A stretch of DNA of 64,000 nucleotides from contig NZ_VTTO01000003.1 in assembly GCF_008364825.1 (NCBI RefSeq), positions 496,001 to 560,000 on the forward strand, in the 5' to 3' direction. The notes under the pieces were generated by a model. It made no database searches, had not been told where the DNA came from, and was given only the letters and a program-made list of their open reading frames with translations. This DNA is from Azospirillum sp. B21 (GTDB taxonomy: Bacteria > Pseudomonadota > Alphaproteobacteria > Azospirillales > Azospirillaceae). Shown one piece after another: positions 36,877 through 47,440 of the stretch. How positions within the stretch are numbered: the first letter of the stretch is position 1; every line of letters begins with the position of its first letter. Both the position numbers and the translations under genes were made by a program.

Positions 36877-37708
36877 GGCCGACAGCGGTGCGGATGCGCC
36901 GGGCGAAGTGCGACCGGTTGGAATAGCCGCAGGCCTCCGCCGCCTCCTGCACGCTCAGCCCCTCGCGTTCCAGAAGATCGCGGGCATGGGCGACGCGTTC
37001 CTCGACCAGGATGCTGCGGACCGAGCAGCCCTCCTCCGACAGCCGGCGGCGCAGCGTGCCGGTGCTTAGGTTGAGCGCTCCGGCGACGCTGTCCGCCGTC
37101 CAGGCGGTATCCGGCCGGGTGCGCAGCAGTTGGCGGACCGCATCGGTGGTGCCGGTCGGTGCGACCGGACCCAGCCACCAGACGCCATCTTCCAGCAGCG
37201 CCAGAAGCACCTCCATGCAGCGATGCTCGGCCAGCTTCGGCGGCAGCGGAGGGTCGGCGGTCAGGCCGGCGGCGGCGTGGTGGATGGCGTCGGTCAGGGC
37301 CGGCGTCAGGGTGACATGCCAGTCGCCCGGCCGGGCGCGCTGGGTCAGCCCCTCCGTGCCATGGGCGCGCAGCAGGCGCCGGACCATCTCCGCCGGGAAC
37401 TCCAGCACCAGGGCGCGGTAGCGGCCGGCGGTGCCGGGATCGTTCACCACCGACCCGCACCAGCCCGGCGGCAGCAGCATGGCCGTGCCGGCGGGAAAGT
37501 TGCGGGTCGTGCCGGAGGCATCCGTCAGTTCCTTGACGCCCTCCAGCACGGCGATCAAGGCGGTGCGCTCGATCCGCACCTCCGCCAGCCTCTCGCAGTC
37601 ATGGGCGACGAAGGCCCACAGCTCCGGCCGGTGCGGACGGTCGCCCGCTCCGGGACGTTGGTCACGGGCGACGAAGCGGGACAGGCGGGCGAGGAGGTCT
37701 GGACCCAT
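36848..37708 (-). CDS. AraC-family transcriptional regulator
   Basis: A 286-residue regulator with an N-terminal cupin-like sensor (the FPAGTAMLLPPGWCGSVVND stretch fits a small beta-barrel). A C-terminal pair of helix-turn-helix motifs follows. The second, EAAEACGYSNRSHFARRIRTAVGLNPSDLR, is the AraC signature, though the usual P-x-x-Y-R ends as PSDLR. It is convergent with tetR and overlaps it by 29 bases. A gene for a PEBP protein lies 32 bases upstream on the same strand and may share its transcript. Confidence 0.9.
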   Translation of the reverse strand: MGPDLLARLSRFVARDQRPGAGDRPHRPELWAFVAHDCERLAEVRIERTALIAVLEGVKELTDASGTTRNFPAGTAMLLPPGWCGSVVNDPGTAGRYRALVLEFPAEMVRRLLRAHGTEGLTQRARPGDWHVTLTPALTDAIHHAAAGLTADPPLPPKLAEHRCMEVLLALLEDGVWWLGPVAPTGTTDAVRQLLRTRPDTAWTADSVAGALNLSTGTLRRRLSEEGCSVRSILVEERVAHARDLLEREGLSVQEAAEACGYSNRSHFARRIRTAVGLNPSDLRDR

Positions 37709-37740
37709 GGCACCATCCTATGGCGGCGGCCGGCAGTCGA

Positions 37741-38298
37741 TCAACGGCCGTAGCGGGCGGTCAGCGTCGCCTTCGTCAGCGTGGCGGCGTTCAGGTTGAA
37801 GCCGACCATGGCGCCCGATGCATCGGCCGGCAGGGGCAGGCTGTCCACCTTCAGCGCATGAACGGTGACGACATAGCGATGGGGCGTGTCGCCCTGCGGC
37901 GGGCAGGGTCCGCCATAGCCCGTGGTGCCGAAGTCCGTGCGGCTCTGTACCGCGCCGGCAGGCAGCATCGGCTTGGCCGGATCGCCGGCGCCGGCGGGCA
38001 GGCTGCGGGTGGCGGCCGGCAGGTTGAACAGCACCCAGTGCCACCAGCCGCTGCCTGTCGGGGCGTCGGGATCATAGATGGTGACGGCGAGGCTCCGGGT
38101 GCCGGCCGGCGGTTCGCTCCAGCTCAAGGCCGGTGACCGGTTGCCGCCGCTGCAGCCGAATCCGGCGAAGACGTTGCGCTCCGGGATCGGCGACGCGTCG
38201 GTGAAGTCGGGGCTTTGCAACTCGAAGGCGGCGACCGGCGCGGCGGTCAGCAGCAGGGCGGCCAGCATGGCCGGACGGAAGAAGGCGGTCGGGGTCAT
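37741..38298 (-). CDS. YbhB/YbcL family PEBP-like periplasmic protein
   Basis: A 185-residue phosphatidylethanolamine-binding-protein homologue. A Sec signal peptide covers residues 1-24 (MLAALLLTAAPVAA-FEL). The mature domain has NRSPALSW, the DPDAP motif in TIYDPDAPTGSGWWHWVLFN and GYGGPCPPQGDTPHRYVV, the conserved PEBP ligand pocket. The ATG at 38298 follows GGAGATG. Bacterial members may bind small ligands or inhibit proteases or kinases; the function is not settled. It lies between hemB and the AraC gene on the same strand. Confidence 0.93.
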   Translation of the reverse strand: MTPTAFFRPAMLAALLLTAAPVAAFELQSPDFTDASPIPERNVFAGFGCSGGNRSPALSWSEPPAGTRSLAVTIYDPDAPTGSGWWHWVLFNLPAATRSLPAGAGDPAKPMLPAGAVQSRTDFGTTGYGGPCPPQGDTPHRYVVTVHALKVDSLPLPADASGAMVGFNLNAATLTKATLTARYGR

Positions 38299-38390
38299 CG
38301 GGGCATCTCCGCTGGGTGCGATGCCCCCGACGATAAAGGGCCGCGGATCGCCCCGCGGCCCCGGTCGGCTCAAAGATGGCCCCGAACTGC

Positions 38391-39431
<1,041 letters not shown>

Positions 39432-39511
39432 CTACGCCTTCCCGCATAGTGAACTCAAGCCGTGGGGGCGCCCGCGGTCCTTTGGGATGGGCCGGCAGCC
39501 TTGCGCAGGCC

Positions 39512-40420
39512 TCATGCCCTGTCCCGTTCGTGTCCTCTTGAAAGGCGGTCGGCCGTCTCCCAGGCTGCGGCGACCGGGTCGCCGGTCACGGGACGGAATC
39601 CGGTGTCCTGTGCCTGCAGAGTCCAGCGGTGTCCCTGCTTGCGGTAGGTGGACACCAATCCGCCGGTGAAGGCCGCGCCCTCCCACGACCGCACTTCGAA
39701 GGTCACGGTCGGCTGTTCGACGGTGATCAGGTTGTAGGCGTTGGTCTCGTTCCGCAGCCGGGTGGAGGTCGCGGTGGAGGCCTGGGCCACCAGGATCGAG
39801 CGGGCGATCTGGGTGTGGAAGCTCATGATGTCGCCGGAATAGGCTTTGTGCAGATGGCCTGCCAGCAGCAGGTCGACGCCACAGCTCTCCAGCGCCGGCA
39901 GGGCCAGCTTGTGCCGTCCGACCAGTTGGGTCTTCGGCAGGTCCGGCGGCGGCAGGAAGGGGTGGTGGGTGAACAGCACCTTGAACACGGTATCGGGCAT
40001 GCCGCAGAACACCTCGCGCACGCGGGCGATCTGGTGGCGGTTCATCCGCCCTTCGGAGAAATCCATGATGACCGGACGGGCGGTGTTGATGCCCAGAACG
40101 GCTATCTCGTTATCGATATGCAGCGGGCTGAAATCGCTGGTGATGTAGCGCCGGTAATGGCCGAACGGGTCGGTGAAGCGCTTGAACACATTATAGACCG
40201 GGATGTCATGGTTCCCCGGTACGGCCATGTAGGGAAAGGGCAATTTCTGCAGGAAGGCTCGTGCCTCCTCGAAGTGGCGTGCTTTCGCCCGCTGCACGAA
40301 ATCGCCGGAGATGACGATGAGGTCGGGTGCCTGGGCCGTCAGATCGGCCAGCAGGCCGTCGACCACACGGGGGTCGATTCGCCCGAAATGCAGGTCGGAA
40401 ATGTGAGCGAGCCGTTTCAC
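39512..40420 (-). CDS. Calcineurin-like metallophosphoesterase
   Basis: A 302-residue class-III cyclic-nucleotide-phosphodiesterase-like enzyme. The full metal set is visible: D-x-H in HISDLHFG, GD in VISGDFVQR, GNHD in AVPGNHDIP, then LFTHHPF and GHLHKAYSG. It begins at a GTG (40420) after AAGGATG, 19 bases downstream of the lipid-kinase-like gene, so the two probably form an operon. Their pairing suggests a role in lipid or nucleotide turnover, but the substrate is unknown. Confidence 0.92.
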   Translation of the reverse strand: MKRLAHISDLHFGRIDPRVVDGLLADLTAQAPDLIVISGDFVQRAKARHFEEARAFLQKLPFPYMAVPGNHDIPVYNVFKRFTDPFGHYRRYITSDFSPLHIDNEIAVLGINTARPVIMDFSEGRMNRHQIARVREVFCGMPDTVFKVLFTHHPFLPPPDLPKTQLVGRHKLALPALESCGVDLLLAGHLHKAYSGDIMSFHTQIARSILVAQASTATSTRLRNETNAYNLITVEQPTVTFEVRSWEGAAFTGGLVSTYRKQGHRWTLQAQDTGFRPVTGDPVAAAWETADRLSRGHERDRA

Positions 40421-40439
40421 GCCAGCTTCATCCTTTCTC

Positions 40440-41333
40440 TCAGCCGGGGGCCAGAACCTTCAGGGCTCCTGGGCGAATCCGGTAGTGAAGCGGTGCGCGC
40501 AGCTTCCGGATCTCGCCGTCGTTGACCATCTTCAGGCGATGGCGGCGGCTGTGGACCGTCAGGCTGGTGACCGCATAGGTGTCGAGCGCCTCGTCCTGCT
40601 TCCAGGATCCGGCGACCAGCCGTCCCATCAACCGAAGCATCGCGAAGGCGTTCCGTTCGCGGGCGACGTAGACCCCGAGTTTTCCGGCATCCAGCGATTG
40701 GCGCGTCAGGACCAGACCGAAGCCGTCATCGTAGACATTGTTGGAGACGACCAGGATCGGCGTGCGCATCCGCTTCGGCCCTTCGCCCCAATCCAGGCGT
40801 ACGTCCAGCAGCGGCAGCTTGTACAGCGTCTTTGCCAGGGCCAGCGCGGCACCCGGCCATTTCAGCAGCCGGTGCTGCTTGCGCTGGCGTTCCCGCTCCT
40901 GCACCACCTGGGGATAAAAGCCCAGAATGGAGCTGTTTGTGTAGGGCTCGCCATTCACCTCGGCGATGTCGATGACGCGAACCCGGCCGGCGGCCAGTGC
41001 CTCGGCCGCCGCTTCCAGTTCAAGCGGCATGTGAAGATCGCGTGCCAAGAGATTGAGAGTGCCCAGTGGAATTACCCCGAGCGTTTTGCCAGTGGGCAGC
41101 GCCAGCTTCACCGCGCTGTGCAGCGTACCGTCGCCGCCGCCGACCACAACAATCTCGGCGTCCGAGTCCAGCACACGCTGGATCGTCTCCGTGCATTGGG
41201 CGCCGTCGACGCTGTGCAGGTCCACCTCGGCGCCACGCCGTTCGAAAGCGGCGCGGATCGCCTGCTTGGCACCGTCCAAGGGGCGGTCGACCAGCGAGCC
41301 GGCCTGCTGGTTCAGGATGATACCGACCTTCAT
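40440..41333 (-). CDS. Diacylglycerol/sphingosine-kinase-family protein
   Basis: A 297-residue lipid-kinase-like protein. The N-terminal catalytic domain has the nucleotide-binding VVVGGGDGTLHSAVKLAL and GVIPLGTLNLLARDL, the DAGK_cat signature (GGDGT and P-x-GT-x-N-x-x-A). The C-terminal beta-sandwich domain follows with VNDGEIRKL. Such proteins phosphorylate diacylglycerol or related lipids. The ATG at 41333 gives the natural start MKVGIILNQQAG; the frame is open upstream but that part is not conserved. It is upstream of, and close to, the phosphoesterase gene. Confidence 0.92.
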   Translation of the reverse strand: MKVGIILNQQAGSLVDRPLDGAKQAIRAAFERRGAEVDLHSVDGAQCTETIQRVLDSDAEIVVVGGGDGTLHSAVKLALPTGKTLGVIPLGTLNLLARDLHMPLELEAAAEALAAGRVRVIDIAEVNGEPYTNSSILGFYPQVVQERERQRKQHRLLKWPGAALALAKTLYKLPLLDVRLDWGEGPKRMRTPILVVSNNVYDDGFGLVLTRQSLDAGKLGVYVARERNAFAMLRLMGRLVAGSWKQDEALDTYAVTSLTVHSRRHRLKMVNDGEIRKLRAPLHYRIRPGALKVLAPG

Positions 41334-41628
41334 GGCTGACCGGCCGGATTGTGAAGCGGCATAGCGTCGAACCTTCTGTGGATCTGCGTCTCGGGGCGGT
41401 GCAGAACAGATGAGAGCGTGAGCGCAACGGTCCAAGGGGGGCGAAGTTCCTTATTCGGTTGCGCGGCGGCGCCTATGAACATCCGGCACCGTATGGCCGA
41501 TTTGACAGGGGCGCAGGCTCCCGTATCATCTGCGGCGGCCGCAAGCTTCGCCCGATGCATCAGGGGGTGACGGAGCAGGTGGCCCGCCACCGCCCGATTT
41601 CCAACGATAATCGAGAAAATACAAGACG

Positions 41629-42690
41629 ATGAGCGACGCTGCTGAGATTCTGTTCGAACGCCGGGGCGCGATCGGCCTCGTCACGCTCAACCGGCCGAAG
41701 GCCCTGAACGCCCTGACGCTGGGCATGATCAGGCTGTTCGATCCGCAGTTGCGGGCCTGGAATGCCGACCCGGAGGTCAAGGCCGTCGTGATCCGCGGCG
41801 CGGGAGAGAAGGCCTTCTGCGCCGGTGGCGACGTCGTCAGCCTGTACGAGGCCGGCAAGGCCGCGAAGGAGGGACGCGGCGACACGGCACCGGTCCGCGC
41901 CTTCTTCAGCGAGGAATATGTGCTGAACCGGCTGATCAAGCGGCTGTCCAAGCCCTATGTCGCGCTGATCGACGGCATCTCCATGGGCGGTGGCGTCGGC
42001 CTGTCGGTGCATGGCAGCCACCGCATCGTCAGCGAGCGCACCCTGTTCGCCATGCCCGAGACGGGCATCGGCCTCTATCCCGATGTCGGCGGCACCTATT
42101 TCCTGCCGCGGCTGCCGGGGCAGGTCGGCATTTGGCTGGGCCTGACCGGCGACCGGCTGAAGGCCGCCGACATGCTGGCGATCGGCGCCGCCGACGCCTT
42201 CGTGCCGAGCGGCCAGATCGACGCGCTGGTCGACGATCTGGCGGCCGGCGTCCCGGCGGACGAGGCGGTCGCCGCCCGTCGCGGCGAGGCCGGAGAGGCG
42301 TCCGTTGCCGCGATTCGCGCCGCGGTCGACCGCTGCTACGGCTTCGACAGTGTCGAGGCGATCATCAAGGCCCTGGAGGCCGAGGGGACCGAATGGGCGG
42401 CCGGGCAGGTCGCCACGTTGCGCCGGGTGTCTCCGACCAGCCTGAAGGTCACGCTGGCCGCCCTGCGCCGCGGAGCCAAGCTGGATTTCGAAGCCTGCAT
42501 GGTGCAGGAACTCCGCCTCAGCCTCGCCTGCCTTGCCGGGGACGACTTCTACGAAGGCATCCGCGCGGTCCTGGTCGACAAGGACAAGAATCCGAAATGG
42601 AAACCGGCCGATCTGGTCGATGTCGGACCGTCCGACGTGGAGCGTCATTTCGCCGAACCCGCGGGCGGCGATCTCGTGTTCCGCGACTGA
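41629..42690 (+). CDS. 3-hydroxyisobutyryl-CoA hydrolase / enoyl-CoA hydratase family
   Basis: A 353-residue crotonase-fold protein of the HIBYL-CoA hydrolase branch, which releases 3-hydroxyisobutyrate during valine breakdown. The oxyanion-hole segments are AFCAGGDVVSLYEAG and GISMGGGVGLSVHG. Glu144 and Asp152 lie in MPETGIGLYPDVGGTYFLPRL, a signature of this branch. The length suits it, since ordinary enoyl-CoA hydratases have about 260 residues. The ATG at 41629 gives the normal start. No other valine genes are adjacent. Confidence 0.93.
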   Translation: MSDAAEILFERRGAIGLVTLNRPKALNALTLGMIRLFDPQLRAWNADPEVKAVVIRGAGEKAFCAGGDVVSLYEAGKAAKEGRGDTAPVRAFFSEEYVLNRLIKRLSKPYVALIDGISMGGGVGLSVHGSHRIVSERTLFAMPETGIGLYPDVGGTYFLPRLPGQVGIWLGLTGDRLKAADMLAIGAADAFVPSGQIDALVDDLAAGVPADEAVAARRGEAGEASVAAIRAAVDRCYGFDSVEAIIKALEAEGTEWAAGQVATLRRVSPTSLKVTLAALRRGAKLDFEACMVQELRLSLACLAGDDFYEGIRAVLVDKDKNPKWKPADLVDVGPSDVERHFAEPAGGDLVFRD

Positions 42691-42940
42691 CGCAATGGCT
42701 GTGGGAGCGGCCCCGGCGCGGACTTCGGGGCCACTCCGTTCCGGTTATGCCGGAGCCTCCACCCGGTCGAAAACATTCGGATGAGGGCACCCGGCGAAAG
42801 GGGCCTGTACAGACTGGTTGTGCCAGACTTTTTCCGGAATTATTAGGATGATTGCCGACGAATGATCGGTTAATCTCGCTTTAAGGTCCCGGTATCGTCC
42901 TTGCGCGGGGAACGGCCGGTTAGAGCCAAAGGAGACCGCG

Positions 42941-43414
42941 GTGCGCAAACCCTATTACGAGAGCATTCTGTTGATCGAGCGGCTTCACCGCCACTTTCTC
43001 GAAGTGCTCAAGACCGAACTCGACCGGCTTGGAATCCAGGACATCAACAACGTCCAGAGCCTGATCCTCTACAATATCGGTGAAGACGAGATGACGGTCG
43101 GCGAACTGACCGCGCGCGGCTATTACCTGGGTTCCAACGTCTCCTACAACGTCAAGAAGATGGTCGAGAATGGCTATCTCGGACAGGAACGCTCTCCGCA
43201 CGACCGCCGGTCCGTCCGCGTCCGCCTGTCGGAAAAGGGCCTGGACCTGCGCGAGAAGATCAGCGTCATGTTCGAACGTCATCTGGCCGCCCTGGAAAAG
43301 GCCGGTTTCAGCGACGAGGAACTGACCAAGGCGAACGAGACGCTGCGCAAGCTGGAACGCTTCTGGTCGGCCTCGCTCGACTACAGCGGCTTTCCGATGA
43401 CGTCTGCGGCCTGA
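42941..43414 (+). CDS. MarR-family regulator, LdtR-like
   Basis: A 157-residue winged-helix protein. Its recognition part, GYYLGSNVSYNVKKMVENGYL, and wing HDRRSVRVRLSEKGLDL resemble LdtR of rhizobia and Liberibacter, which controls an L,D-transpeptidase and osmotic tolerance. The N-terminus YYESILLIERLHRHFLEVLKTELDRLGI also fits that group. The GTG at 42941 follows AAAGGAGA with ideal spacing. The resemblance to LdtR is recalled rather than computed; the MarR fold is clear. Confidence 0.88.
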   Translation: MRKPYYESILLIERLHRHFLEVLKTELDRLGIQDINNVQSLILYNIGEDEMTVGELTARGYYLGSNVSYNVKKMVENGYLGQERSPHDRRSVRVRLSEKGLDLREKISVMFERHLAALEKAGFSDEELTKANETLRKLERFWSASLDYSGFPMTSAA

Positions 43415-43713
43415 GAAAAGCCCGGATTTGCGACGGCCCCCGCGGTTCCGGCTCCCGCGGGCGGCATCCAGGCACGCTTCCCATTCCTGTGCGCTCCTGC
43501 GTGGATTAGGGCGCTCTCGGTAGAAAACCGACAGGACGAAGTCAGGGAAGCAAAGCCGAACGAGCCGGCATCTTCGCAATCTTTCCGCAGTGTTCCATTT
43601 TTGTCGCTGAACCCTTCAACGTCTTTTCGCGTTGACGGGATTCGGTTCCTGCACGCCCGGACGATGTCCCGACAGCAGACCGTGTCGGGGGCATTTACTG
43701 GAACAGGCGGCGC
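43415..43713. other. Intergenic region before the antiporter gene
   Basis: About 300 bases without a credible gene. A CCCGCGG...CCCGCGGG palindrome near 43439-43463 could end the MarR transcript but lacks a T run. I see no clear promoter for the antiporter. Confidence 0.3.
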
Positions 43714-45006
43714 ATGTCCTACATCGTCCTCATGGTTGGGCTCGGTTTCCTGATCCTCTTGGTGGCCTGGCTGCCGATGGTGCTGAAGGAACTGCCGCTG
43801 TCGCTGCCGATCATCTGCGTGGCGCTGGGATTTGCGGTCTTCAGTCTTCTGCGGCTGGACAATCCGGAGCCGCTGGCCTTCCCGGAGGCGACGGAGAGGC
43901 TGACGGAACTGATCGTCATCATCTCGCTGATGGGCGCAGGGCTGAAGCTGGACCGCCGCATCGGCTGGCGGCGCTGGATCATCACATGGCGGCTGCTGGG
44001 CATCACCATGCCGCTGTCGATCCTGATGATCTCCTTGATCGGCTGGTACTGGCTGGATTTCCCGCTAGCGGCGTCCATCCTGCTGGGGGCGGCGCTGGCC
44101 CCCACCGATCCGGTTCTCGCCTCCGACATCCAGGTCGGCCCGCCCCAATCGGGGGAGGAGGACGAGATCCGCTTCAGCCTCACGTCGGAAGCCGGGCTGA
44201 ATGACGGGCTGGCCTTTCCCTTCGTCTATCTCGCCATCGGCGTCGCCCTGCTCAACAACAACCCGCCCTGGGACATGCTGACGCATTGGGCATTGCTTGA
44301 CGTCCTTTGGCGGCTGGCCGCCGGAGTCGGCGTCGGCTGGCTGGTCGGGCGGTTCCTCGGCTATGTCACCTTCAGGGTGCCGAATCGCGCCAACCTGTCG
44401 CGGACCGGCGACGGCTTCGTATCGCTCGGCATCACGCTGATCGCCTATGGGGTGACCGAACTGGCCAGCGGCTATGGCTTCGTCGCCGTGTTCGTCGCAG
44501 CGGTGGCTCTGCGCGATGCCGAGCGGGACAGCGAGTATCACGAGCGGCTGCATGACTTCGTCGAGCAGACCGAGCGGCTGATGATGATGCTGATGCTCGT
44601 GCTGTTCGGCGGCACGCTCGCCCATGGGCTGATCGACGCGCTGTCCTGGAGCGCGGTCGGTGCGGCCGTGGTGATCCTGTTCCTGGTGCGACCGGTGGCG
44701 GGGATGGCCGGGCTGGCCGGCGTGCCGATGCCGTTGGGGGAGAAGCTGGCCATCGGCTTCTTCGGCATCCGCGGCATGGGCAGCATCTATTACGTCGCCT
44801 ACGCCTTGAACACCGCAGAGTTCGACGTCCCGAACGCATTGTGGGCGGTGACCGGGCTGATCGTGCTTCTCTCGATTCTCGTCCACGGCACGACGGTGAC
44901 GCCGATCATGCGGCGGATCGACCGGCGCCGGCAGGGCCTGGAGCCGCCCCCGGTCGCCGCCATACACCCCCGAATGGAAAAAGCGGGTGTTTCGCCCGAC
45001 CCTTGA
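43714..45006 (+). CDS. CPA1-family cation:proton antiporter
   Basis: A 430-residue membrane protein with about twelve helices. The conserved acidic pair of the transport site is in LLGAALAPTDPVLASDIQVG, and the second signature is FSLTSEAGLNDGLAFPFVYLA, as in NhaP/CPA1 exchangers. IGFFGIRGMGSIYYVAYAL is a further family motif. The last 30 residues form a short cytoplasmic tail. It would exchange Na+ or K+ for H+ in pH and salt balance. The gene is monocistronic; the start codon has no strong Shine-Dalgarno (GGAACAGGCGGCGC). Confidence 0.92.
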   Translation: MSYIVLMVGLGFLILLVAWLPMVLKELPLSLPIICVALGFAVFSLLRLDNPEPLAFPEATERLTELIVIISLMGAGLKLDRRIGWRRWIITWRLLGITMPLSILMISLIGWYWLDFPLAASILLGAALAPTDPVLASDIQVGPPQSGEEDEIRFSLTSEAGLNDGLAFPFVYLAIGVALLNNNPPWDMLTHWALLDVLWRLAAGVGVGWLVGRFLGYVTFRVPNRANLSRTGDGFVSLGITLIAYGVTELASGYGFVAVFVAAVALRDAERDSEYHERLHDFVEQTERLMMMLMLVLFGGTLAHGLIDALSWSAVGAAVVILFLVRPVAGMAGLAGVPMPLGEKLAIGFFGIRGMGSIYYVAYALNTAEFDVPNALWAVTGLIVLLSILVHGTTVTPIMRRIDRRRQGLEPPPVAAIHPRMEKAGVSPDP

Positions 45007-45217
45007 TGAAAATTGTTTGTGAGGCTGAAATTCCGCTTCGCTTACAACGTGATGCCCCTGCATAGTGGTTGGGAAGCGGCGGCGCGGATGGCAGGACGGT
45101 TCCGGAAAACCGGGCGGATCGGCCGGCGCGACCGCGCGGGGAGGCCGCCTGACGAACCGGTCCGGCAAGTCTCCAGAAACCACGCGCAACGCAACGCTGA
45201 GGGGGAGGAATTCACGC

Positions 45218-46441
45218 ATGATCGCACGTCTTTTGGCCGGTGCCGCCCTGGCCGCCCTGACGATCGGTGCCACGGGACCGGCCAATGCCCAGCAGGGCAA
45301 GCTGTCCGGCGACATGGTCAAAGTCGGTGTGCTGAACGACCGCTCCGGCCTCTATGCCGATCTCGGCGGCGAGGGATCGGCGGTCGCCGCGCGCATGGCT
45401 GCGGAGGAGTTCGGCAACAAGATTTTGGGCAAGCCGATCCAGATCATCACCGCCGACCACCAGAACAAGCCCGACATCGGTTCCAATCTCGCCCGCCAGT
45501 GGATCGACCAGGACGGGGTCGACGTGATCGTCGACGTGCCGAACTCCGGCGTCGCCCTGGCTGTCCAGGAAGTGACGAGGGAAAAGAAGACGATCTTCCT
45601 GATGGAAGGCCCGGCGACGTCGCGCCTGACCGGCGACGCCTGCTCCCCCACCGGCTTTCATTGGCCCTACGACACCCGCGCGCTGGCGGTCGGCACCGGT
45701 CAGGCCATCGTGAAGGAGGGCGGCGACAGCTGGTTCTTCATTACCGCCGACTATGCCTTCGGACACCAGTTGGAGGCGGACACCTCGGCCCAGGTGAAGA
45801 AGGCCGGCGGAAAGGTGGTTGGCTCGGTCAAGGCGCCGCTGAACACCGCCGACTTCTCCTCCTTCCTGCTGCAGGCACAGGCGTCTGGCGCCAAGATCGT
45901 CGGGCTCGCCAATGCCGGCGGCGACACCATCACCTCGATCAAGCAGGCGTCGGAATTCGGCCTGACGCAGAGCGGGCAGCAGAAGCTGGCCGGCCTGCTG
46001 ATCTTCCTGTCCGACGTGCATGCGCTGGGGCTGCAGGTCGCCCAGGATCTGGTGCTGACCACCGGCTTCTATTGGGATCGCAACGACGAGACCCGGGCCT
46101 GGTCCAAGAAGTTCTTCGATCGCCACGGCAAGATGCCGACCATGGTGCAGGCCGGCAGCTATTCCGCCGTCCGGCATTACCTGAAGGCCATCGAGGCCGC
46201 CGGCACGGACGACGGGCCGACCGTCGCCGCCAAGATGAAGGAAATGCCGGTCAACGACATGTTCGCCCAGAACGGCAGCATCCTGCCCAACGGACGCATG
46301 GTCCACGACATGTATCTGGCGCGGGTGAAGAAGCCGTCGGAATCAAAGGGGCCGTGGGACTATTACGAAATCCTGCGCACCATCCCCGGCAAGGAGGCTT
46401 TCGCCACCTTCGAAGAGAGCGGCTGCAAGCTGCCCAAGTAA
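45218..46441 (+). CDS. ABC transporter substrate-binding protein, branched-chain amino acid type
   Basis: A 407-residue type-I periplasmic binding protein (Peripla_BP_6). The signal peptide MIARLLAGAALAALTIGATG... is cleaved near ANA-QQ (about residue 24). The mature part begins with VKVGVLNDRSGLYADLGGEGS, the family opening, and has ANAGGDTITSIKQASEFG in the second lobe. The ATG at 45218 follows GGGGGAGGAATTC, a strong site; an open frame further upstream is not conserved. The permease genes follow at once. Family members bind amino acids, urea, amides or aromatic acids; the ligand is not evident. Confidence 0.93.
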   Translation: MIARLLAGAALAALTIGATGPANAQQGKLSGDMVKVGVLNDRSGLYADLGGEGSAVAARMAAEEFGNKILGKPIQIITADHQNKPDIGSNLARQWIDQDGVDVIVDVPNSGVALAVQEVTREKKTIFLMEGPATSRLTGDACSPTGFHWPYDTRALAVGTGQAIVKEGGDSWFFITADYAFGHQLEADTSAQVKKAGGKVVGSVKAPLNTADFSSFLLQAQASGAKIVGLANAGGDTITSIKQASEFGLTQSGQQKLAGLLIFLSDVHALGLQVAQDLVLTTGFYWDRNDETRAWSKKFFDRHGKMPTMVQAGSYSAVRHYLKAIEAAGTDDGPTVAAKMKEMPVNDMFAQNGSILPNGRMVHDMYLARVKKPSESKGPWDYYEILRTIPGKEAFATFEESGCKLPK

Positions 46442-46545
46442 AAGCGTGACGTGAGCAAAAGCGTGACGTGACGGAATGGCACCCCCGCCGCCGCATCGGT
46501 CGTAGGCCGGCGCAGCGGCGGAGGCGGCAGGGGAGAGCGACGCTC

Positions 46546-47436
46546 ATGATGGGGACGATTTTCGGCATTCCGCCCCAGGCGCTGTTCGGACAGCTTCTGC
46601 TGGGGCTGATCAACGGGTCTTTTTACGCGCTGCTCAGCCTTGGGCTGGCGGTGATCTTCGGCATGCTGAACGTCATCAACTTCGCCCACGGCGCGCTGTA
46701 CATGATGGGCGCTTTCGTGTCCTGGCTGCTGCTGACCAAGCTCGGCATCGGCTATTGGTGGGCGCTGCTGCTGGCGCCGCTGATCGTCGGGCTGTTCGGG
46801 GTGGTGCTGGAAAAGACGCTGCTGTCGCGGCTGTACAAGCTGGACCACCTCTATGGACTGCTGCTGACCTTCGGCCTCGCGCTGATCGTGGAGGGGGCCT
46901 TCCGCCACCAGTACGGCGTGTCGGGCCAGCCCTATCCCATTCCCGACGCGCTGAAGGGCGGCCAGAATCTGGGCTTCATGTTCCTGCCCAACTATCGCGG
47001 CTGGGTCGTGGTGGCATCGCTGGTCGTCTGCCTCAGCACCTGGATCGCCATCGAAAAGACGAAGCTGGGAGCATACCTGCGCGCGGCGACGGAGAACCCG
47101 GTGCTGGTCCAGGCCTTCGGCATCAATGTGCCGCGCATGGTGACGCTGACCTATGCCTTCGGCGTCGCGCTGGCCGGGCTGGCCGGTGTGCTGGCGGCAC
47201 CTATCTACCAGGTATCGCCGCTGATGGGATCGAACCTGATCATCGTAGTGTTCGCGGTGGTGGTGATCGGCGGCATGGGGTCGATTCTGGGGGCGGTGTT
47301 GACCGGCTATGGTCTGGGCCTGTTGGAAGGTCTGACCAAGGTCTTCTATCCGGAGGCCTCGAACATCGTGGTCTTCGTCATCATGGCGGTGGTGCTGATG
47401 ATCAAGCCCGCCGGCCTGTTCGGACGGGAAAGGTGA
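46546..47436 (+). CDS. livH: Branched-chain amino acid-type ABC permease, LivH family
   Basis: A 296-residue inner-membrane permease with about eight helices. LLLGLINGSFYALLSLGLAVIFGMLNVINFAHG is the LivH hallmark, and the EAA-like loop is VLVQAFGINVPRMVTLTYAFG. The C-terminal IGGMGSILGAVLTGYGLGLLEG is typical. Adjacent ATG codons at 46546 and 46549 follow GGGGAGAG. The 14-base direct repeat AAAGCGTGACGTGA lies in the gap after the binding-protein gene (46442-46471). It pairs with the LivM-type gene four bases downstream. Confidence 0.92.
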   Translation: MMGTIFGIPPQALFGQLLLGLINGSFYALLSLGLAVIFGMLNVINFAHGALYMMGAFVSWLLLTKLGIGYWWALLLAPLIVGLFGVVLEKTLLSRLYKLDHLYGLLLTFGLALIVEGAFRHQYGVSGQPYPIPDALKGGQNLGFMFLPNYRGWVVVASLVVCLSTWIAIEKTKLGAYLRAATENPVLVQAFGINVPRMVTLTYAFGVALAGLAGVLAAPIYQVSPLMGSNLIIVVFAVVVIGGMGSILGAVLTGYGLGLLEGLTKVFYPEASNIVVFVIMAVVLMIKPAGLFGRER

Positions 47437-47440
47437 GCGC